A DNA stretch of 7,423 nt, from contig CALLZZ010000240.1 in NCBI GenBank assembly GCA_937858235.1, positions 1 through 7,423 of the forward strand, in the 5' to 3' direction. Below are positions 1 through 5,987 of this stretch, in pieces (position 1 is the first letter of the stretch; each line of letters starts with the position of its first letter). The stretch is from an uncultured Clostridia bacterium (GTDB taxonomy: Bacteria; Bacillota; Clostridia; Oscillospirales; Oscillospiraceae). A program made the position numbers and the translations under genes. Under the pieces are notes generated by a model. That model was not told the DNA's origin, searched no databases, and worked only from the letters and a program-made list of their open reading frames with translations.

Positions 1-723
1 CTGCCGTGATGTAGGTCGCCAACGTCTTTCAACTGGCGGAAAGCGTCTCGCATACAGGTCAGAATCTCTGGCTGAATGTCCAGACTGTGATGAGCCGGAA
101 ATACTTTTTTCACGGGTAGTATCGCAATTTTTTCAAGCGAAGTGAGATATGCCTGCGGGTCGGTGGAAGGGTAGTACGCAAACAACGTATCCTTGTAGAC
201 AAGATCGCCGGTAAATAAGTATCCACGTTGTGGTTCCCAAAAACATAAATGCCCAGGCAATGTCCCGGCGTATGCAGTGCAGTGATTACACGCCCACCCA
301 AATCGATGGTGTCACCGTCATGTAGTACCCGCGTTGGTATTCCCTGAAAGAGCTTATAAGTGCTGACATCATAACATTCCGGTAAGTCGCAACGGTCTAT
401 AACCATACCGCGGATGGTATCCATTGACAGCGGAAATCCACCGTTCAGCCAGTTTAGTTCTGCCTCATGTGCGTAGAACTCCGGATAGTATTTGTGTCCA
501 CCGATATGATCCCAATGGATATGTGTCGCCACAGCAATTACCGGCTTGCCCGTCAGCTTTTTCACTTCATCGGAAATATTGCAGATGCCAAGACCTGTGT
601 CGATGAGTAAGCACCGTTCTTCACCTTCAAGCAGATAGCAGTGCGTCTCCTCCCAATGGCGGTATTCGCTGATAATATGGGTATCTGTATCAATTCGATC
701 AAGTATAAACCAGTTTTTTTCAT
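1..723 (-). pseudogene. MBL-fold metallo-hydrolase, two frameshifts, 3' end beyond the window
   Basis: This encodes a metallo-beta-lactamase-fold hydrolase of unknown substrate; family members are cytosolic enzymes with two metal ions. When the frames are joined, the protein shows the motif THIHWDH (about residues 67-73; metal ligands H68, H70, D72, H73), HTPGH (nt 260-274), TGDL (nt 201-212) and AHH (nt 87-95), so all the usual metal ligands are present. The start is ATG at 721-723, preceded by a good ribosome binding site. The frame breaks twice. Just after the start, a run of seven A (714-720) must be eight to read MKKNWFILDRID. Near 251-254, one base, probably a G, is missing between CLG and HLCFWEP. 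Both breaks look like single-base losses in homopolymers, so sequencing error is as likely as true decay. The longest unbroken piece begins at a GTG at 565 and ends at 110 in the wrong frame. The gene lies 46 nt downstream of the TIGR04076-like gene. The family call is firm; the pseudogene status is not. Confidence -1.
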
Positions 724-730
724 TTTGATT

Positions 731-737
731 CTCCCCT
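731..737 (-). promoter_or_regulatory. Ribosome binding site of the MBL-fold gene
   Basis: On the minus strand AGGGGAG lies 7 nt before the ATG at 721-723. This fixes the start at that ATG. It therefore shows that the seven-A run just inside the gene is a frame break and not leader sequence, because the correct downstream frame has a TAG shortly upstream and no start codon of its own there. Confidence -1.
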
Positions 738-769
738 TCGTACTATGTAATTAAATTCAAATTTGTCTG

Positions 770-1072
770 TTACTCCGCATCCTCAGCCATTGTCTCAATC
801 AAAAAGCTCACTGGACGGAAGCCGTCATTACACGAAATCATAGCTGACTTCTTATTCTTCATCCAGCCATCATAGCCGTGAGCAAGAGTCATGACGAAAG
901 CAGACATACTTTCCCATGCACTGTTACACATGCCATCTGGCTTTTCCCAGCCATTGGCAATGTATACTTGTTTGACTTTCATGTCACAGGTATCCTTTAT
1001 CGGATTTTCGTATTGATCTATCAAATCTTAATAGATCGTTTGTTTCATCACCATGATTTTTACTTTTTTCAT
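770..1072 (-). pseudogene. TIGR04076-family small protein with an in-frame TAA at codon 15
   Basis: Read from the ATG at 1070-1072, this frame gives MKKVKIMVMKQTIY, then TAA (1028-1030), then DLIDQYENPIKDTCDMKVKQVYIANGWEKPDGMC and on to a TAA stop at 770. The whole is 100 codons counting the internal stop. The start (MKKVKI), KPDGMCNSAW, LAHGYDGWM and SCNDGFRPVSF match the uncharacterised TIGR04076 family as I remember it, including the final CNDGxRPV-like motif. The function of this family is not known. Homology continues on both sides of the stop, so TAA most likely replaced a CAA, GAA or AAA codon. A shortened product could start at the TTG at 1024 or the ATG at 982, but neither has a good ribosome binding site and both lose the family's N-terminus. 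The gene lies upstream of the MBL-fold gene, probably in the same transcript. I am fairly confident of the family and of the stop. Confidence -1.
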
Positions 1073-1166
1073 ATGTTACACCAATCTTTCACATCTTATT
1101 TTCAACCTTTGTTATCAATACAACGCACTCAACATGGCACGAGCGGTGAGAATGGATGTCGGATAT

Positions 1167-1209
1167 GTTCCCGTTTACGGAAAAAAGTCGTCTCTCCGTT
1201 CGCGGGAAC
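1167..1209. repeat. Imperfect inverted repeat, 14-nt arms
   Basis: GTTCCCGTTTACGG at 1167-1180 is mirrored by CCGTTCGCGGGAAC at 1196-1209. The outer 7 nt and inner 4 nt pair perfectly, with 3 mismatches between them, and the loop is 15 nt. The loop contains the A-run 1181-1186. On the minus strand the matching T-run lies in the loop and not after the stem, so this is not a standard terminator. The element belongs to the group of GCGGGAA-like motifs that follow. Confidence -1.
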
Positions 1210-1357
1210 CGGTCCAGAGGAAAACCAGCTCAAAATTACTGTATTTTTGCTCCTGACCGTTTGCGGGAAAAGGTCGAGAGCCCGTTTCTCCATAATATAA
1301 TCCGTACCGTCCATTCCGCCAATCGTCTCGAGAGCAGGGCATGCGGGAAAAGCCCTG
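1171..1357. repeat. Degenerate dispersed motif around GCGGGAA, four copies
   Basis: Related copies start at 1171 (CCGTTTACGGAAAAAAGTCG), 1196 (CCGTTCGCGGGAAC), 1257 (CCGTTTGCGGGAAAAGGTCG) and about 1340 (core TGCGGGAAAAG). The first, third and fourth are spaced about 85 nt apart. In the third copy the core sits between GACC (1255-1258) and GGTC (1272-1275). In the fourth it sits between CAGGGC (1335-1340) and GCCCTG (1352-1357). I do not recognise the element. It could be a remnant of a small mobile repeat, or chance in a GC-rich stretch. Confidence -1.
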
Positions 1358-1458
1358 AATGCCATCGTCTCGACCCGTTCCACCAACGAATCGTTCGCCA
1401 TGAATGTGGCGTCCGCTCCATAGCCGGCGGTATGACGGTTGTTGAAAAGGGTAACTGC

Positions 1459-2388
1459 TCAGAGGATCTCCTCATCCTTCAAGATGTCGTAGAACGTCAA
1501 TTCGTCGATGATTTCAATATCCTGACCCGCGAGTTTCAACTGTTCAGCCTTCTTATGCTTCGATGATTTCTCACCGTGGAGAATGGCATTGTAGTCATTG
1601 TTCCCGAGGACAAGGTAGTTCGTCTTCTTGGTAACGGTGTTGTCAAGGACACCGCCAAGATTCACGACGAGCTGCATGGCGTCCTTGCGAAGCATCTTCT
1701 CAAGCTTCCCGGTAAAGACGACGTGCCTGCCGTAGAAGAATCCGTCTTCGTTGACCTCGGCAGTGGGCATGATGGAGCCGATGTCTATTCCATGCCCGCC
1801 ACCGGATGCCCACAGGTCCTCGATCCTCAACCCTCTTTCGGCCATGAGGGATTTTTCCGCATCGTAGAGTTCCTTCGTCGCGATGCAATCCGCGATCGAG
1901 CGATGCACATTATTGGAGAGCCCAAGGTATTCCGTCAGGTCCGAAAGCCTGTGATGCTTGAGCTCAGGGTATAACTTTCTGGCGAATTGCATGGTGTCCA
2001 TGTATTGGTTGTCCAACTCCTGCTGGAACCCCGCTTGCAGGAACCGCATATCGAACGACGTGTTATGCCCCACGATGATATCCGATCCGATGAATGACAG
2101 GACGCTGTCTTTCACCTCGCTTATGGTGGGCATCCCTTCGACCATCTCATTCGTTATCCCTGTCAATTCCGTGATGAAGTCGTCAATCTCGTATTCCGGT
2201 TGTATCAGCTGTGAATACCGATCGACGATCGTGTTGTCCCGTACTCTCAGGATGCCGATTTCGATGACCTCGTCATAGTAAGCGGACAGCCCTGTGGTCT
2301 CTGTATCCAGGACGCAGTAGTCATCGACGATCTGCTTAATATAGTTAGTGTTGCTCCTGTCTGCCCTCCTGATTCTTCTCTGGTTCAA
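1459..2388 (-). CDS. DEDDh (DnaQ-like) 3'-5' exonuclease with C-terminal BRCT domain
   Basis: The N-terminal part is an RNase-T/DnaQ-type exonuclease: DTETTG at residues 28-33 (D28, E30), HNTSFD at 108-113 (D113) and HRSIAD at 162-167 (H162, D167) supply the complete DEDDh set that binds two metal ions. Residues about 214-304 form a BRCT domain, with VVFTGKL, a GG pair at 245-246 and KKTNYLVLG; BRCT domains bind DNA ends or partner proteins. The same pairing occurs in PolC-type/epsilon-like exonucleases encoded apart from the replicase. At about 309 residues the protein is complete. The start is uncertain: the open frame begins at a TTG (2386-2388) inside hamB, giving a 44-nt overlap, with only a weak ribosome binding site. 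An AGGAGG at 2365-2370 hints at a start nearer 2340, but no ATG or GTG lies there. Position and overlap suggest translation coupled to hamB. Enzyme class is firm; a role in defence is inference. Confidence -1.
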   Translation of the reverse strand: MNQRRIRRADRSNTNYIKQIVDDYCVLDTETTGLSAYYDEVIEIGILRVRDNTIVDRYSQLIQPEYEIDDFITELTGITNEMVEGMPTISEVKDSVLSFIGSDIIVGHNTSFDMRFLQAGFQQELDNQYMDTMQFARKLYPELKHHRLSDLTEYLGLSNNVHRSIADCIATKELYDAEKSLMAERGLRIEDLWASGGGHGIDIGSIMPTAEVNEDGFFYGRHVVFTGKLEKMLRKDAMQLVVNLGGVLDNTVTKKTNYLVLGNNDYNAILHGEKSSKHKKAEQLKLAGQDIEIIDELTFYDILKDEEIL

Positions 2389-5017
2389 ACATCTCTGGCA
2401 TATTCAGCAAAATCGTTTTGGCCTGTTCCCTGACATTTTGGTTGCCGCATTCAAGCAAGTCGCGACTGAGCAGTAGCTTCGATTCGCCTTCCTGCAGTAT
2501 GTACTTATCCTTGTGACCACGTATATATGTGGAGTTTTCACGAGTGAACCCTATTCGCTGCAAAAGAATGGTCACCTGATTCGTGGTTCCGTATTCCACA
2601 TATTCATACCAGTTATTGTCGAATTCCGTGACGCCATGAATCTTCTTGTATTCGTTGGAAAAACGCAGGAAGTAGTTTGACAGGCTGAAGAGGATGATAT
2701 TGTCAATGACTTCGAGGGTATCCGCAAACAGAATGTTTCGAAACTCCACGTTATCCTTGTAAATCGTTGTCTGGGTTTTATTAATCCAGAAATTGTCCGG
2801 ATGCTGTACGTGATGCCGGATACCTTGTCTCATAATGTTGCTCAGCCCCAGACCGGACATCCACTGAATGAGAATTACGGCATACCACCGCAGCTTCTTA
2901 TGCACTCCATCTGTGACTTTTCCAAGGGTGGAGTATTCGTATTTCTCCCATTTAAATATAGTGCATAGCTTTTCGAGGAATCCGACTACATCTTTGTATA
3001 CGAATTCCCCGTTTACCATCTTCGGGTACTCAAGCCCATTCCGGATGGCAATGATAAGGTTTTTCGTCTGGTCAGCTGAAATATTGATGTCGTCATCTGG
3101 TAGTGCAATAGGATCTTTAAATTTCTCTTTGATGCACTCTGCATCAGCTGGTGTGACCAAATCCGAGAATGATTGCCGAACGAGGCTATTATTGTCGGTC
3201 ATGATGTCTCGCAGAAGAATCAGACCGAATTTTCGCATCATGACATAGGATTCCTCCGACTGAGACTTATTCCTTTTTACAAGCTCAATGTTGCCTTCTT
3301 TGAGTGCCTCTACGATATATTTTCTTTCCGGATTCGTAAGTGTCTTAGCCCCAGCGTCAATGGAAAGCGTCTGTTCAGGAACCGGCTCCTTGAGCATCTT
3401 CACGTACTCGGTCTCCGGTAGCTTATCATCCTGCGAAGAAACAAAAATCACATTGCCATAAAGGTTGTATTCAATTCGCCCGACACGGCCTATGAGATTC
3501 CTGAAATCCACCGGATTCATCGGCGTTCTGAAAATCTTGTTGTCCGTTATGAACAGATTATCCGCTGGAAGGTTCACGCCTTCCAGTAACGTACTGGTGC
3601 AGAACATGGTCGTGATTTTGCCTTTGCGGAACATGTCCTCGATTCTCATACGTATCGCTGCTGGCAAATAACCGATATGGTAGGCGATGCCCTTCTTGAT
3701 GATCTTTGCGAGATAGTAATCTCCATGAACTTCACTGGCTATGTCACTGGACAAAGCCGTCAAGTCGTCATCATCCAGTTCGTCGAGGTACTGCGATAAG
3801 TCAAGTGCTGCCTCGACGGCCTTCGCCTTTCCATTGAAATAGACTATCGTCTGCCGCCTAGCTTCTTCCGGCAGGCCATCATTCCGTCGTTCGATCTTGA
3901 GCAAAAAGTGCGTCAATGTCGCCTGGCCTTGTGGTATTTCCGCTATGCGCATCTTTGCCCCAGAATGCTCGTTATAAACCGATATCTCGCGATTCTGCAA
4001 GTCCAAGAGGAATTTCACCTGGGTCACAGGCGAGAATGCAGTCCTCAGCTTTTTGTCTCCGTGCTCGCTGATATCAGTCAGAAGTCTCAAATACACTTCC
4101 GGATTCGGAACGTTTGGTGAAGCAAAAATAAAATGCGGCGGGTTGGCGCGGTTCTTGAGCATATCCACTGTCTTGTAATAGAACGGGCCACGGCTGTTCT
4201 TTCCAGACATCTTGTGTGCCTCATCAATAAAAAGATAATCTATCTGCAAATCGGGCTTTCCGATCAGCAGGTAGAGAAGTCTTTCCGGAGTCAACACCAG
4301 AATGAAGTTATGATTTCCCTCCAACGCTATGTCACTGGCGGCATTTACCACCTTGTAGTTTTTCTCTTCGAGTAGATCTTTCAGATCTTCTTTAATGATC
4401 TTTTGCGAAGTCTCGTTGATGAGAGCTTTGGTCGGAACGATGATCGCAAAATTCAGCTTTGCGCCATTAGCAACCTGCTCTTTTATGAACATTCGCATCA
4501 AGAAGGACTTTCCCATAGATGTAGGTGCCGAATAGCTAAAGAACTGGTCGTGCAGGTGATCGTAAGCCCTCTTTTGTGCTCCGAAGAACTGCAGATTCGG
4601 AGCGGCGGGTATCCTCAGATAGTCTCTTTTATAATCCGAAAAGATTCTATTCAGGACAAACGGATCTTCAAAGTCGGCATCAAGTAATGATACGCCTCTC
4701 GCATTATCCGTGTTTGCAAAAACCGATCCTGCAACAACTCTGATCTCATTGTTATCCGGATAAAGGACGTTGAGGAGCACAACAAGCTCCTGTGCCCACA
4801 TCTTATGCTGTTCCGCTTTGTCAGGACTGTTTGATTTTGAAAGCAGGTCAGCGAAACGCAAGGCGTCATGGACATTGACATCTCTATAATCCACACCAGT
4901 GCGAAGCGTCTTATTAGCATAATTGAAGAGGATATCCCCATACAACTGGTTTAGGTATTTGTTCTCTTCTATATCAGCGAAGATCACATCGCCGAGCCTT
5001 TTTCTTTTTCTGCTCAT
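2345..5017 (-). CDS. hamB: Hachiman system helicase HamB (SF2, DEAH box)
   Basis: HamB is the helicase/ATPase of the two-gene Hachiman anti-phage system; family members are Ski2/Hel308-like helicases that act with the nuclease HamA. Counted from the ATG at 5017 (890 residues), APTSMGKS at 164-171 is the Walker A/motif I, VPTKAL at about 194 is motif Ia, LTPERLL about 242-248 is motif Ib, DEAH at 265-268 is motif II, FASPNV about 298 is motif III, HIGYLP at 447-452 and TSTLLEGVNLPA at 474-485 are motifs IVa/V, and LIGRVGR at 508-514 is motif VI. All ATPase motifs look intact. The last 350 or so residues have no domain I can name. The frame opens at a GTG (5036-5038) overlapping the hamA stop, but GGAGG 9 nt before the ATG at 5015-5017 favours the ATG. 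The gene follows hamA immediately, and its 3' end overlaps the exonuclease frame. Confidence in the family is high. Confidence -1.
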   Translation of the reverse strand: MSRKRKRLGDVIFADIEENKYLNQLYGDILFNYANKTLRTGVDYRDVNVHDALRFADLLSKSNSPDKAEQHKMWAQELVVLLNVLYPDNNEIRVVAGSVFANTDNARGVSLLDADFEDPFVLNRIFSDYKRDYLRIPAAPNLQFFGAQKRAYDHLHDQFFSYSAPTSMGKSFLMRMFIKEQVANGAKLNFAIIVPTKALINETSQKIIKEDLKDLLEEKNYKVVNAASDIALEGNHNFILVLTPERLLYLLIGKPDLQIDYLFIDEAHKMSGKNSRGPFYYKTVDMLKNRANPPHFIFASPNVPNPEVYLRLLTDISEHGDKKLRTAFSPVTQVKFLLDLQNREISVYNEHSGAKMRIAEIPQGQATLTHFLLKIERRNDGLPEEARRQTIVYFNGKAKAVEAALDLSQYLDELDDDDLTALSSDIASEVHGDYYLAKIIKKGIAYHIGYLPAAIRMRIEDMFRKGKITTMFCTSTLLEGVNLPADNLFITDNKIFRTPMNPVDFRNLIGRVGRIEYNLYGNVIFVSSQDDKLPETEYVKMLKEPVPEQTLSIDAGAKTLTNPERKYIVEALKEGNIELVKRNKSQSEESYVMMRKFGLILLRDIMTDNNSLVRQSFSDLVTPADAECIKEKFKDPIALPDDDINISADQTKNLIIAIRNGLEYPKMVNGEFVYKDVVGFLEKLCTIFKWEKYEYSTLGKVTDGVHKKLRWYAVILIQWMSGLGLSNIMRQGIRHHVQHPDNFWINKTQTTIYKDNVEFRNILFADTLEVIDNIILFSLSNYFLRFSNEYKKIHGVTEFDNNWYEYVEYGTTNQVTILLQRIGFTRENSTYIRGHKDKYILQEGESKLLLSRDLLECGNQNVREQAKTILLNMPEMFEPEKNQEGRQEQH

Positions 5018-5026
5018 AAAATCATG

Positions 5027-5031
5027 CCTCC
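5027..5031 (-). promoter_or_regulatory. Ribosome binding site of hamB
   Basis: GGAGG on the minus strand lies 9 nt upstream of the ATG at 5015-5017. It lies downstream of the GTG at 5036-5038, so it supports the ATG as the main start and a protein 7 residues shorter than the longest frame. Confidence -1.
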
Positions 5032-5034
5032 GCT

Positions 5035-5961
5035 TCACATAAGCAGGTTTTCTATGACCTGCTGTTTATCCATCTTCGCATCGTTGAAAGGTACGATGTA
5101 GAAGTAAAACGAGTGTGTATCGAGCCCTAGCGTCTTGATTTTGCCTGCAATATACGTTGCATGGTTCTTGATGTCCGTATCCATCTTTGTGCCCAGATCA
5201 GCCAGAAATTCAGGTGTTGACCTCGTATGCGGATCAAGTCCAAGCGAATATCCGAGAAAGACACCATAGGCGCGGTCGTTAGCCACGGGGAGACCTGGCT
5301 CGGGAATCATGATGCTTTTAAGTTTTTGCACGGTATCCTCATCAAAAGAAGCGTTCAATGAACGACTATCAACGAATTGTATGCCGTTCCCATTTTCTTT
5401 TTCGATTCGTACTATGGCATCAAAAGCCTTGTCTATCGCATCCGCAATGTCTCCCTCAATGTCCGAAGTCCCGAACACAGTCTGGTAATAGGACACGCCA
5501 GTATCGTCACCAAGGTCAAGCAGATGAACGCTGTCGCATGCGGTGCCAAACGGCGTTGTTCCTGCGTTCAACTCTACTTTGCTAAATATCTTGGGAGCGT
5601 TGAGTTTTTCTTCCAGAAATGCGTACAACAGAATTTCTCCGAGCTCGTTTCCTGTTCCTTTCTGGTTTGCTGCTCCGTTTTGTTTCATGACGCGGAGTGC
5701 TTTCATTCCAATGCTACGTGGGTTTCCGGCACCTGGCTGGGACAATTCCTCAATCTTCGCACGAGAGAAAACGTACTCGCTGATGATATCCGTCAGATAG
5801 TCTTCAAGGCTCTTGTAGATAAAGGCATTGTTGCTGACCTGCAGACGAAAAAGGCGCAGTTGTTCCGGATTACGCAATCCAAGCTTCTCATTGTGCTGCA
5901 CTTCCGTAAACACGGAATCTATGCTCACATCAGGTAGTGACCTGCTTATTGGATTCTCCAT
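5035..5961 (-). CDS. hamA: Hachiman system protein HamA (DUF1837 / HamA C-terminal domain)
   Basis: HamA is the effector of Hachiman; in studied members its DUF1837 domain is a PD-(D/E)xK-type nuclease released or activated by HamB. The 308-residue protein has the usual length and layout: a helical N-terminal part, then NELGEILLYAFLEEKL at 105-120, CDSVHLL at 142-148 and FGTSDIEGDIADAID at 163-177, then a C-terminal half ending in SFYFYIVPF. E106/E109 and D143 fit the nuclease core. The position where I recall a GESK-like Glu-x-Lys reads G164-T165-S166-D167, so the expected catalytic pair seems absent; this rests on memory of the family, not on an alignment. The ATG at 5959-5961 has AAGGAAG 10 nt upstream. 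The gene begins 26 nt after the hsdR stop and ends at the hamB start. The family is supported mainly by the adjacent HamB-type helicase together with the conserved blocks. Confidence -1.
   Translation of the reverse strand: MENPISRSLPDVSIDSVFTEVQHNEKLGLRNPEQLRLFRLQVSNNAFIYKSLEDYLTDIISEYVFSRAKIEELSQPGAGNPRSIGMKALRVMKQNGAANQKGTGNELGEILLYAFLEEKLNAPKIFSKVELNAGTTPFGTACDSVHLLDLGDDTGVSYYQTVFGTSDIEGDIADAIDKAFDAIVRIEKENGNGIQFVDSRSLNASFDEDTVQKLKSIMIPEPGLPVANDRAYGVFLGYSLGLDPHTRSTPEFLADLGTKMDTDIKNHATYIAGKIKTLGLDTHSFYFYIVPFNDAKMDKQQVIENLLM
5042..5063 (-). promoter_or_regulatory. Perfect 7-bp inverted repeat at the hamA-hamB junction
   Basis: AGCAGGT at 5042-5048 and ACCTGCT at 5057-5063 are perfect reverse complements with an 8-nt loop. 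In the mRNA the hairpin lies in the last codons of hamA, just before the overlapping TGA/GTG and the hamB ribosome binding site. There is no T-run after it. It could tune coupling between the two genes, or be chance; no function is shown. Confidence -1.
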
Positions 5962-5971
5962 AACATCTGCA

Positions 5972-5978
5972 CTTCCTT
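5972..5978 (-). promoter_or_regulatory. Ribosome binding site of hamA
   Basis: AAGGAAG on the minus strand lies 10 nt upstream of the hamA ATG at 5959-5961, inside the 26-nt gap after hsdR. An out-of-frame ATG at 5965-5967 lies between them and leads only to a very short frame. The gap has no room for a terminator plus promoter, which supports co-transcription with hsdR. Confidence -1.
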
Positions 5979-5987
5979 TCCGTCTAG

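Larger units (their letters stand above)
1073..1458. other. Intergenic stretch with no convincing gene
   Basis: This separates the exonuclease-BRCT gene from the damaged TIGR04076-like gene. Several overlapping frames are open on both strands, but none has a recognisable domain, a good ribosome binding site or a family match, so I treat them as chance. From about 1130 rightwards the sequence is visibly richer in GC than the AT-rich stretch 1030-1130, which should hold the promoter of the left gene pair. The GC-rich part carries the repeated motif described separately. I found no hairpin directly followed by a T-run on the minus strand, so the terminator of the defence operon is not identified. 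Confidence -1.

Noticed and set aside
770..1072. Stop-codon reassignment to explain the TAA
   Set aside because: The neighbouring long genes end at TAA or TGA as normal and contain no internal TAA, so a single mutation is simpler.
1109..1123. TTGT...ACAA partial palindrome as an operator for the left gene pair
   Set aside because: Only the outer 4 bases pair, with mismatches inside, and I could not place well-spaced -35 and -10 boxes around it.
1181..1209. Terminator for the defence operon
   Set aside because: On the minus strand the T-run lies 9 nt past the short GC-rich stem, or within the loop of the larger one, so it does not fit a factor-independent terminator.
1129..1401. Minus-strand open frame of 90 codons in the spacer
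   Set aside because: It has no ribosome binding site or recognisable domain. It overlaps open frames on both strands in a GC-rich stretch and spans the repeat copies.
1156..1566. Plus-strand open frame of 136 codons
   Set aside because: It runs into the 3' end of the exonuclease gene on the opposite strand, has no family match I can state, and its apparent internal repetition follows the DNA repeats.
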